From: Streptomyces sp. NBC_01255
Lineage (GTDB): Bacteria > Actinomycetota > Actinomycetes > Streptomycetales > Streptomycetaceae
Assembly: GCF_036226445.1 (NCBI RefSeq)
Contig: NZ_CP108474.1
Coordinates: forward strand, 4,216,001 to 4,280,000
Direction: 5' to 3'
Length of the DNA: 64,000 nucleotides
The notes beneath the pieces were generated by a model. That model was not told the DNA's origin and ran no database searches. It was given only the letters and a program-made list of their open reading frames with translations. Shown piece after piece: positions 26,492 through 33,519 of this stretch; position 1 is the stretch's first letter; every line of letters starts with the position of its first letter. The translations under genes were made by a program, and so were the position numbers.

Positions 26492-27658
26492 TCAGCCGTC
26501 CGCGCCCAGGATCAACCCGGACGTGGGAACCCCCGTGCCCGCCGTGACCAGGGTCCGGGCCGCGCCGGGTATCTGGTTCACGGACGTGCCGCGCAGTTGG
26601 CGCACCGCTTCCGCGATGCCGTTCATGCCGTGCAGATAGGCCTCGCCGAGCTGACCGCCGTGGGTGTTCAGCGGGATGGCGTCGGCCGCGACGAAGTCCG
26701 CCGCCTCTCCCGGACCGCAGAAGCCGAACTCCTCCAACTGCATCAGCACGAACGGTGTGAAGTGGTCGTAGAGGATGGCCACGTCGATGTCGTCCGGGGT
26801 GAGGCCGGCGGTCCGCCAGAGCTGCCGGGCTACCACGCCCATCTCCGGCAGCCCGGTCAACTGGTCCCGGTAGAAGCTGGTCATGGCCTCCTGCTTCCGT
26901 CCGGCGCCCTGCGCCGCCGCCAGGATCACGGCGGGGGGCCGCGGCAGGTCGCGGGCGCGCTCGACGGAGGTGACGACGATCGCCTGGCCGCCGTCCGTCT
27001 CCTGGCAGCAGTCGAGGAGCCGCAGCGGCTCGACGATCCAGCGCGAGGCGGCGTGGTCGGCGAGGGTGATCGGCTTCCCGTGGAAGTACGCGGCGGGGTT
27101 GCGGGCCGCGTGCCGCCGGTCGGTGACGGCGACGTGCCCGAAGGCGTCCGGGGTCAGCCCGTAGGTGTGGAGGTACCGCTGGGCGGCCATCGCGACCCAG
27201 GAGGCCGGGGTGAGGAGCCCGAAGGGCAGCTGCCAGCCGAGCGCGGCGCCCTCGGCGGAGGGCTCGCGCTGCTGGACGCCGGAGCCGAAGCGGCGCCCGG
27301 AGCGCTCGTTGAACGCCCGGTAGCAGACGACGACTTCGGCGACGCCGCTCGCGACGGCGAGCGCGGCCTGCTGGACAGTGGCACAGGCGGCCCCGCCGCC
27401 GTAGTGCACGCGGGAGAAGAAGGACAGCTCGCCGATGCCGGCGGCCTGGGCGACGGTGATCTCGGGGTTGGTGTCCATGGTGAAGGTGACCAGGCCGTCG
27501 ACATCGCCGGGGGCCAGCCCGGCGTCGTCGAGGGCGGCCCGTACCGCCTCGGCGGCGAGGGAGAGTTCGCTGCGGCCCGAGTCCTTGGAGAACTCCGTCG
27601 CCCCGATGCCGACGACGGCCGCCCGCCCGCCGAGGCTGTCCCTGGTACGGACGCTCAT
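26492..27658 (-). CDS. Thiolase-fold aldolase, Ltp2-like (last gene of an igr-like operon)
   Basis: 388 residues. Thiolase fold with the active-site region GGGAACATVQQAALAVASG, LLDCCQETDGGQAIVVTS, and the C-terminal His loop LNTHGGQLGEAYLHGMNGIAEAVRQLRG. The cluster partners (MaoC, MaoC-DUF35, two acyl-CoA dehydrogenases) identify it as like Ltp2, the retro-aldolase that cleaves the three-carbon steroid side chain to propionyl-CoA in mycobacteria. Its start overlaps the MaoC stop by 4 nt. Substrate here is inferred only. Confidence 0.85.
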   Translation of the reverse strand: MSVRTRDSLGGRAAVVGIGATEFSKDSGRSELSLAAEAVRAALDDAGLAPGDVDGLVTFTMDTNPEITVAQAAGIGELSFFSRVHYGGGAACATVQQAALAVASGVAEVVVCYRAFNERSGRRFGSGVQQREPSAEGAALGWQLPFGLLTPASWVAMAAQRYLHTYGLTPDAFGHVAVTDRRHAARNPAAYFHGKPITLADHAASRWIVEPLRLLDCCQETDGGQAIVVTSVERARDLPRPPAVILAAAQGAGRKQEAMTSFYRDQLTGLPEMGVVARQLWRTAGLTPDDIDVAILYDHFTPFVLMQLEEFGFCGPGEAADFVAADAIPLNTHGGQLGEAYLHGMNGIAEAVRQLRGTSVNQIPGAARTLVTAGTGVPTSGLILGADG

Positions 27659-28044
27659 CGCGCCACCTCCACGGTGACGGTGACCGTCGCGGTGACATGG
27701 TGTCCCAGGTCGTTGGCCCCGACGACCCGGACCGTGGCCGTGTCCCCGGCCACCTCGGTGACCGTCCCGGTCAGGGTCATCGTGTCCCCGGGGTAGTTGG
27801 GGGCGCCGAGCCGGATGGCGACCCTGCGGAGGACCGCACGGGGGCCGAAATGGTCGGTGATGTACCGGCCCACGAGTCCGTTGGTCGTGAGGATGTTCAT
27901 GAAGATGTCCGGGGAGCCCTTCTCCCGGGCCAGTTCGGCGTCGTGGTGGACGTCCTGGTAGTCGCGGGAGGCCACGGCCCCGGCGACGATCAGGGTGCGG
28001 GTGATCGGGATCGACAGCGGCGGCAGCTCGTCCCCGGGCTTCAT
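27655..28044 (-). CDS. MaoC-like hydratase subunit, ChsH1-like
   Basis: A 129-residue single hotdog domain. Hydratase motif RDYQDVHHDAELA with the catalytic Asp and His (about residues 28-34), then SPDIFMNILTTNGLVGRYITDHFG and a C-terminal strand set ending VTVTVEVAR. In mycobacteria ChsH1 pairs with ChsH2 as an enoyl-CoA hydratase for steroid side-chain intermediates. It starts at ATG 28044 and overlaps both neighbours by 4 nt, so the five genes are translationally coupled. Substrate is inferred. Confidence 0.85.
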   Translation of the reverse strand: MKPGDELPPLSIPITRTLIVAGAVASRDYQDVHHDAELAREKGSPDIFMNILTTNGLVGRYITDHFGPRAVLRRVAIRLGAPNYPGDTMTLTGTVTEVAGDTATVRVVGANDLGHHVTATVTVTVEVAR

Positions 28045-29072
28045 GACAGGTCTCCCTTCGCGAGCAGGTCGCCGAGTTCGGCGAGGAGTTCGGTGCCGCA
28101 GCCCAGATAGGCGTCGAGCTGCCGGCCCCACAGGAAGTGCCGGTGGACGGGGTGGTCGAGGTCGGCGCCCATGCCGCCGTGGAGGTGCTGCCCGGTGTGC
28201 ACGACCCGTTTGCCCGCCTCGGACGCCCACCAGGCGGCGGTCAGGGCGGCCTCGGTGGCGTCCAGGCCCTCGTCGTGGCGCCAGGCCGCCTCGTAGGCCG
28301 TGACCCGGATGGCCTCGGTGTCCATGTGGGCGTCCGCGGCGCGCAGCTGGACCGCCTGGTGGGTGGAGAGCGGGCGCCCGAACTGCTCGCGTACGGAGGT
28401 GTACTCCACGGCCCTGGCGAGGGACCCCGCGCACACCCCCGCCTGGAGCCCGGCGAAGGCGACCCGGGCGGCGGCCAGCACGTCCGCGTAGGCGCCGGGG
28501 CCGGTCCCCAGCCGCTCCCCCGCCGCCCCGTCGAGCACGAGCCGCCCCGCGGACCAGGGCGCGGTGAGCTCGACGGTCTCGGTCCGGGCCGCGTCCTCGG
28601 TGCGGACGAGCCACAGTCCGCGCTCCGCGTCCGGTACGAGGACGTGGGTCGCGTCCCTGAGCCACGGCACCCAGTCGGCGGCCCCGCTGAGCCGCCCCTC
28701 GCGCGCCGCGACCCCGCCGGTCGCGGGGAACGCGCCCGTCACCACCGTCGTACCGTCGCGGAGGCCCGGCAGGAGCCGGGCGCGCTGCTCCTCCGTGCCG
28801 TGCCGGGCGACGGCGAGGATCCCGTAGACACAGCTCGCGGCGAGCGGTACCTGTGCGGTCCTGCGCCCCTGCTCCTCCAGGAGAAGGACGAGGCCCAGCA
28901 GCCCGGTCTCCTCGACGGCGCCGGGAAGGCCGGCCGCGCAGAGGGCCTTCCACAGCTCGGCGTCGCTGCCGGTTCCGGCGGCCGCGAGCCGCTCGTGGGT
29001 GGCGAGGTCGCCGAAGATCCGCGCGGCCAGGTCCCGGGCGGCTTCCTGCTCCTCGGTGGGGGTGAAGTCCAT
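28041..29072 (-). CDS. Acyl-CoA dehydrogenase, FadE28/ChsE1-like
   Basis: A 343-residue ACAD, shorter than classic ones (about 380-390), as in FadE28. N-terminal helices MDFTPTEEQEAARDLAARIF, middle beta-domain, and C-terminal VREQFGRPLSTHQAVQ and HLHGGMGADLDHPVHRHFLWGRQLDAYLG. The C-terminal catalytic base position is not obvious to me, as in the non-catalytic subunit of the ChsE1-ChsE2 heterotetramer. It starts at ATG 29072, one base beyond the ChsH2-like stop codon (29074-29076). Confidence 0.82.
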   Translation of the reverse strand: MDFTPTEEQEAARDLAARIFGDLATHERLAAAGTGSDAELWKALCAAGLPGAVEETGLLGLVLLLEEQGRRTAQVPLAASCVYGILAVARHGTEEQRARLLPGLRDGTTVVTGAFPATGGVAAREGRLSGAADWVPWLRDATHVLVPDAERGLWLVRTEDAARTETVELTAPWSAGRLVLDGAAGERLGTGPGAYADVLAAARVAFAGLQAGVCAGSLARAVEYTSVREQFGRPLSTHQAVQLRAADAHMDTEAIRVTAYEAAWRHDEGLDATEAALTAAWWASEAGKRVVHTGQHLHGGMGADLDHPVHRHFLWGRQLDAYLGCGTELLAELGDLLAKGDLS

Positions 29073-29073
29073 G

Positions 29074-30033
29074 TCAGCTCTCCCCTCCCGCGCGGAAGAC
29101 GGGGAGCTCCAGCTCGTCGTCGACCCGCTGGAACTCCAGCCGCACCGGCATCCCGATCCGGACCTTGTCGTACGGCACACCCACCACGTTGCTGATCATC
29201 CGTACGCCCTCGGTCAGCTCGATCAGCCCGACCGCGTAAGGAGGGTCGAAGGCCGGGAAGGGCGGGTGGTGCATCACCACGTACGAGTAGACGGTCCCGG
29301 CGCCGCTCGCCTCGACCGTGTCCCACTCCGGCGAGCCGCACTCGGCGCACCCCGGCAGCCAGGGGAGACGCAGGCTCGCGCAGTCGCCGCAGCGCTGGAT
29401 GAGCAGCCGGTGCGCGGCCACGCCCTCCCAGAATCCGGCGTTGTCCCGGTTGACGACCGGGCGCGGCCGCCGGGGCGCCGCGGCGGCGGGCTCCGGGGTC
29501 CGCCGGTCGGGCTTCGGCGGGCGCCCGGCGGGCGCGTACTTGAGGATCCGGAAGCGGTGGGTGCCGGCGAGCTCGCCGTCCGCCCGGACGTCCATCCGGG
29601 TCGTGACGAAGTGCCCGGTGCCGAGCTTGGTCGTCTTGCGCGGCGACACGGACTCGATGACGGCGTCGAAGGTGATCGCGTCCCCCGGCCGCAGGGGCTT
29701 GAGGTACTCCTGCTCGCAGTCGGTGGCGACGACCGAGGTGTACCCGGCGGCGTCGAGGAGCGCGGACAGCTCGTCGTACGCCCCGGAGCGCTCGCTGTGC
29801 CCGGAGAGGCCGCCCATGGTCCATGCCTGGAGCATGGTCGGTGGCGCGACCGCCCCTGGCCCTTCGTACGCCGGGTGGGCATCGCCCATGGCCTCGCACC
29901 AGTGCCGGATCATGGGCAGGTTGACCGGGTCCTTGCCGATCCCGGCGGTGGCGGCGGACTTCCCCTCGTAGGCGGCGAGCCGCTCGTAGAACTCGTCCGG
30001 CACCGCGCCCGGTGCCGCCTCCGTACCGCTCAT
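29074..30033 (-). CDS. MaoC-DUF35 fusion protein, ChsH2-like
   Basis: 319 residues. The N-terminal hotdog domain (about 1-165: FYERLAAYEGKSAATAGIGKDPVNLPMIRHWCEAMGDAHPAYEG, lacking a plain D-x4-H) is joined by an Ala/Pro linker (about 170-190) to a DUF35 domain (about 195-319) with rubredoxin-like zinc site CGDCASLRLPWLPGCAECG and an OB-fold end. In mycobacteria ChsH2 pairs through its MaoC part with ChsH1 and through DUF35 with Ltp2. It overlaps the upstream dehydrogenase gene (ATGA). Confidence 0.85.
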   Translation of the reverse strand: MSGTEAAPGAVPDEFYERLAAYEGKSAATAGIGKDPVNLPMIRHWCEAMGDAHPAYEGPGAVAPPTMLQAWTMGGLSGHSERSGAYDELSALLDAAGYTSVVATDCEQEYLKPLRPGDAITFDAVIESVSPRKTTKLGTGHFVTTRMDVRADGELAGTHRFRILKYAPAGRPPKPDRRTPEPAAAAPRRPRPVVNRDNAGFWEGVAAHRLLIQRCGDCASLRLPWLPGCAECGSPEWDTVEASGAGTVYSYVVMHHPPFPAFDPPYAVGLIELTEGVRMISNVVGVPYDKVRIGMPVRLEFQRVDDELELPVFRAGGES

Positions 30034-31208
30034 CGCCGCCCCCTCCCCTTCATGCCGAGCCGCATCCTCGCGACGATCTCGCGCTGCACCTCGCTCACCC
30101 CTCCCCCGAAGGTGTTGATCTGCGCGGCCCGGTTCATGCGCTCCAGCTCGCCGCCGTCGAACTCCCCCGGCGATCCCGCTCGCACCGTCCCCGCCCCGCC
30201 CGCGATCTCCTGACATATTCGATACACCTCGACCGCCGATTCGGTTCCCGCGAACTTCACGCCGCTCGCGTCCCCCGGGGCCAGTCGGCCGGCCCCCACG
30301 TCCCCCACCAAACGCCAGTTGAGCAGGCGCGTTGCCGCCAGCCGGGCATGCGCTTCGGCGGCCCGAATCCGTATCCACGGCTCGTCAATGCGGCGCCTGC
30401 CCGTCACCAGATCGGGGGTACGCGCCCGGTCGAGCGCCGCCGCGAAAAAGTCCTCTGCCTGCATGCCGATCGCGGCGAGCGCGACCCGCTCGTGGTTGAG
30501 CTGCTCGGTGATCAGTCCCCAGCCGCCGTGCTCCGGTCCGACGAGGTTCCCGGCGGGGACCCGTATCCCGTCGTAGTAGGTGGCGGTCGTCGTCAGCCCG
30601 CCGACGGTCGCGATCGGGGTCCAGGAGAAACCGGGCGCGTCGGTGGGGACGAGGACGATGGAGATGCCCCGGTGCGGCGACGCGGCGGGGTCGGTGCGGC
30701 AGGCGAGCCAGATCCAGTCGGCGTTCTGGGCGTTGGAGGTGAAGATCTTCTGCCCGTCGATCAGCCAGTCCGCGCCGTCGCCCTCCCCGTCCCGTACCGC
30801 CCGGGTCCGCAGGGAGGCGAGGTCCGTACCGGCCTCGGGCTCGCTGTAGCCGATGGCGAAGACGGTCTCGCCGCGCAGGATCCGGGGCAGGAGGTAGGCC
30901 TTCTGCTCGTCGGTCCCGTACTTCATGAGGGTGGGCCCGACGGTGTTGAGGGTGACCATGGAGACGGGGGCGCCCGCCCGGTAGGCCTCGTCGAAGAAGA
31001 CGAACTGCTCGTCGGGGCCGCGCCCCTGCCCGCCGTACTCCTCGGGCCAGCCGAGGCCGAGCAGCCCGTCGGCGCCGATCCGGCGGAGCAGCCGGCGCTG
31101 GGCGGCGGTATCGCCGGGGGGAGGCGGTCCTTCGGGCATCACCTCGCGGAAGTACGCGCGGAGTTCGGCGCGCAGCCGCAGCTGCCGCTCGGTCGGGGCG
31201 AGGTGCAC
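30030..31208 (-). CDS. Acyl-CoA dehydrogenase, FadE29/ChsE2-like (first gene of operon)
   Basis: 392 residues. Standard ACAD with GLGWPEEYGGQGRGPDEQFVFFDEAYRAGAP, the FAD/substrate loop FAIGYSEPEAGTDLASLRTRA, and C-terminal QEIAGGAGTVRAG...RAAQINTFGGGVSEVQREIVARMRLGM. GTG 31208 with GGGAGG 8 nt upstream is chosen over longer readings that run through the operator-like repeat at 31240-31256. It heads the five-gene run. FAD oxidation of an acyl-CoA with the shorter partner is expected. Confidence 0.86.
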   Translation of the reverse strand: MHLAPTERQLRLRAELRAYFREVMPEGPPPPGDTAAQRRLLRRIGADGLLGLGWPEEYGGQGRGPDEQFVFFDEAYRAGAPVSMVTLNTVGPTLMKYGTDEQKAYLLPRILRGETVFAIGYSEPEAGTDLASLRTRAVRDGEGDGADWLIDGQKIFTSNAQNADWIWLACRTDPAASPHRGISIVLVPTDAPGFSWTPIATVGGLTTTATYYDGIRVPAGNLVGPEHGGWGLITEQLNHERVALAAIGMQAEDFFAAALDRARTPDLVTGRRRIDEPWIRIRAAEAHARLAATRLLNWRLVGDVGAGRLAPGDASGVKFAGTESAVEVYRICQEIAGGAGTVRAGSPGEFDGGELERMNRAAQINTFGGGVSEVQREIVARMRLGMKGRGRR

Positions 31209-31239
31209 GGCGACGGCCTCCCGTGGGACGACTGAGGTT

Positions 31240-31256
31240 TCTGACTGTCCGTCAGA
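31240..31256. promoter_or_regulatory. Inverted repeat before the igr-like operon
   Basis: TCTGAC-N5-GTCAGA, centred about 40 nt upstream of GTG 31208. Similar CTGAC...GTCAG palindromes precede other actinomycete acyl-CoA metabolism genes under TetR regulators. No regulator gene is adjacent. Confidence 0.5.
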
Positions 31257-31293
31257 TTCAGGACCTCTGTCAAGGTCGGCGACCGTACGCCGA

Positions 31294-31321
31294 CGACCGC
31301 ACGCCGTGGGGCGTGCGGTCG
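31294..31321 (-). terminator. Terminator downstream of the secreted Asn-rich gene
   Basis: A perfect 12-bp stem CGACCGCACGCC (31294-31305) and its complement (31310-31321), loop GTGG. Confidence 0.7.
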
Positions 31322-31428
31322 CGGAAACGCGGGACGGCCCGCGCCCCGGTACCGAAGTACCGGCGCACAGGCCGTTGTTCACACCGCGGTCACGCCCCCC
31401 GTCGGGCCGGCTCCCGTGCTGCTGCCGA

Positions 31429-31734
31429 CTACCACCACGGGAAGAAGTTCACCACCGCGTTCGACTGGTCGATGTGGGTGAACGCGGAGCCGTTCACGCT
31501 CGCCGTGTTGTTCTGGTTGGAGGCACCGGAACCGGTCGCCACCTGCTGCGTGGTGGTCGAGTTTCCGTTGTTGTCCCCGCCCACACCACTGCCGATGATC
31601 GTGGCGACGCTCGTGTTCGATCCGTCGTCCGCGAATCCACCGTTGTCGGCCTGGGCCACCCCGGTGAAGAGCGCGGCGGCAAGGGGCAGGGCGGCGGCAG
31701 CGGCGAGAACGCGGGCGGTACGGATGCTTGCCAT
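31429..31734 (-). CDS. Small secreted Asn/Ser/Thr/Gly-rich protein
   Basis: 101 residues, ATG 31734 with GGAGGAACAG upstream. Signal peptide MASIRTARVLAAAAALPLAAALFTGVAQA, then a 72-residue mature protein DNGGFADDGSNTSVATIIGSGVGGDNNGNSTTTQQVATGSGASNQNNTASVNGSAFTHIDQSNAVVNFFPWW. It has no Cys, is rich in N/G/S/T, and ends in the aromatic FFPWW. It resembles surface or amyloid-like low-complexity proteins (rodlin or chaplin-like composition) but is not one of those families by motif. Role unknown. Confidence 0.75.
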   Translation of the reverse strand: MASIRTARVLAAAAALPLAAALFTGVAQADNGGFADDGSNTSVATIIGSGVGGDNNGNSTTTQQVATGSGASNQNNTASVNGSAFTHIDQSNAVVNFFPWW

Positions 31735-32146
31735 GTCTGTTCCTCCGGGAACTGAAACTGATGCTGTGCACGGAACTGCTTCGAGAACTTCTCTGAACTA
31801 CAGCCAATACCCAGGCAGTTGGCCGACCGCCTCGGTCGTTGTGCTCGACGTCGCGAATCCAGAGTTGCCCACCGAATCCCCGTCGAACCACCCCGGAGCG
31901 GCTTATTCCCCCGCAAGCGTGAGGACAGCCTGATAAACCCCGGCGAAGCGAGAACGGCGCAGCTCAGCCGGGCGACGGGCAGCGTGCGGCCGAAAGAATC
32001 CGGGCGCGGCAAGGGAGGAAGCGTTCCGGCAGATTTTCCGCCAATCCTTCTCTCGGAAAGACGGCCCGGCGAGTCCCGGCCACAAGGAATGCGAACGCAT
32101 GGGCGACGCCCGGAGAGAAATTCGACGAATTGCCCTGCCGAATGCC
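31735..32146. other. 412-bp intergenic stretch, promoter region and no gene
   Basis: The part nearest the secreted-protein start (31740-31830) is AT-richer and probably carries its promoter. The remainder has no frame with a convincing start, Shine-Dalgarno or domain. The nearby 31903-32190 minus frame is Arg-rich and reads like an artefact. Confidence 0.5.
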
Positions 32147-32671
32147 CTACGGAAGATCCTGACTGCCGACCGCCGCCTCGAAGGCCGCATACGCCCCCGC
32201 GTCGAACAGCACGAACCGCACTTCCTCCACCTCGGTACGGGCCGCCCGTACGGTCTCCACCGCGATCCTGGCCCCGTCCTCCATCGGCCAGCCGTAGATC
32301 CCGGTGGAGACGGCCGGGAACGCGACCGTGCGGTCCCCCAACTCGTCCGCGACCCGCAGGGATTCGCGATAGCAGGAGGCCAGCAGCGCCGACCGGTCCT
32401 CGTCCCGCGACCAGACCGGCCCCACGGTGTGGATCACATGCCGGGCCGGCAACCGCCCCGCGGTCGTCGCCACGGCCCGGCCGGTCGGCAGCCCCTTGCC
32501 GTAGTGGGAGCGCCGCAGATCCTGGCAGGCGGCGAGGATCTCCGGCCCGCCCTTCCGGTGGATGGCCCCGTCGACGCCGCCGCCCCCGAGCAGCGACGAG
32601 TTCGCGGCGTTGACCACCGCGTCCGCCGCCTCGGCCGTGATGTCCCCCTGAACGAGCACGATCCGCACCAC
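32147..32671 (-). CDS. Macrodomain O-acetyl-ADP-ribose deacetylase (YmdB type)
   Basis: 174 residues, GTG 32671. Macrodomain with IVLVQGDITAEAADAVVNAANSSLLGGGGVDGAIHRKGG, HVIHTVGPVW, and AFPAVSTGIYGWPMEDGARIA, which form the ADP-ribose pocket. The GGGVDGAI and NAAN motifs match YmdB/MacroD enzymes that remove acetyl or ADP-ribosyl groups. It precedes the tRNA-Ser(TGA) terminator on the same strand, so it has its own transcript. Confidence 0.92.
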   Translation of the reverse strand: MVRIVLVQGDITAEAADAVVNAANSSLLGGGGVDGAIHRKGGPEILAACQDLRRSHYGKGLPTGRAVATTAGRLPARHVIHTVGPVWSRDEDRSALLASCYRESLRVADELGDRTVAFPAVSTGIYGWPMEDGARIAVETVRAARTEVEEVRFVLFDAGAYAAFEAAVGSQDLP

Positions 32672-32736
32672 GACGAAAGCCTTTCCACTCCGGAACCAGC
32701 GAGGGACGACGGCGACCCGCCAGCCACGAACGACAG

Positions 32737-32773
32737 AACGGCCCCTGACTGTCGTTCCTGGTCAGGGGCCGTT
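32737..32773 (-). terminator. Terminator of tRNA-Ser(TGA)
   Basis: AACGGCCCCTGAC (32737-32749) pairs perfectly with GTCAGGGGCCGTT (32761-32773), 13 bp, loop 11 nt. Confidence 0.8.
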
Positions 32774-32780
32774 CCACTGG

Positions 32781-32867
32781 CGGTGGGTGTGGGATTTGAA
32801 CCCACGGTGACATCGCTGCCACGACGGTTTTCAAGACCGTTCCCTTAGGCCGCTCGGGCAACCCACC
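32781..32867 (-). tRNA. tRNA-Ser (anticodon TGA)
   Basis: An 87-nt class II tRNA on the minus strand. Acceptor GGTGGGT/ACCCACC, anticodon loop CTTGAAA (anticodon TGA), long variable arm, T-loop GGTTCAAATCC, and discriminator G. Confidence 0.95.
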
Positions 32868-33029
32868 CTCGCCCCGGCCCACCTGGGGTGGAGCGGGCTA
32901 CAGCGTACCGGCTGGGGAGCGGGGTGGGGCTGGGTCGGCCGGGGAGGGGGCCGGGTTAGAGTCCCTTGTTCACAAGATCTCCACATCTGAGTTTCGCGGC
33001 GTCCGCCGCGCGATTCCCGAAGGGTTGCA

Positions 33030-33356
33030 GGGTGCACGGGCCTGCTCACCGGGCTCGGCGTCGCCGGCATGCACTACCTGGGCATGGCCGCGGTCAGCGT
33101 CCAGGTCGACGACGCGTCGCACACGGCCGAGGGTTCCTCGCTCCTGAACGTGCTGCCGATGCTCGTCGGCCCGCTGATCTTCCTCGTCCTGGCCGCCGCC
33201 GTCGTGATGTTCGATCCGCTGCTGATCATGGGCGACGACGAGCCGCGCCGCCCGGCGCACCGGAAGGGCCCGCGGGCCGGCGAGTTCGGTGAGTTCAGCG
33301 CCTCGCGGATCGACATCGGGATATCAGGGTTATCGGGGATATCGGGGATGCCGTGA
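33030..33356 (+). pseudogene. Remnant of an MHYT-domain membrane protein
   Basis: The frame reads LLTGLGVAGMHYLGMAAVSVQVDD, then hydrophobic LNVLPMLVGPLIFLVLAAAVVMFDPLLIM and a polar tail ending at TGA 33356. GMHYLGM is the MHYT signature of haem/copper-binding multi-TM sensors, normally repeated three times over 200 or more residues. Only the last repeat and tail are present and no start or upstream part is visible. It is most likely a deletion remnant next to the tRNA-Ser gene. Confidence 0.7.
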
Positions 33357-33451
33357 GCGAGGGGGCGTGGGATGCGCGGGAGGCGAGCACCGAGACCCTC
33401 GCCTCTTCCCACGGGTGGCGGTCGTAGACGCGCGCGACACCGCGCGTGAAA

Positions 33452-33494
33452 GGGGGAGGGGAGCACCTGGTGTCTGCCGGTGCTCCCCTCCCCC
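33452..33494. terminator. Terminator downstream of the HtrA-like protease gene
   Basis: A 16-bp stem GGGGGAGGGGAGCACC (33452-33467) and its complement (33479-33494), 11-nt loop, between the MHYT remnant and the protease stop. Confidence 0.75.
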
Positions 33495-33519
33495 ATTTCC
33501 CTGCCGCCGTCCCGTACGG

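Noticed and set aside
31903..32190. 95-residue Arg-rich minus frame between the secreted protein and macrodomain genes
   Set aside because: No Shine-Dalgarno, no recognisable motif, overlaps the macrodomain stop region; composition matches antisense noise.
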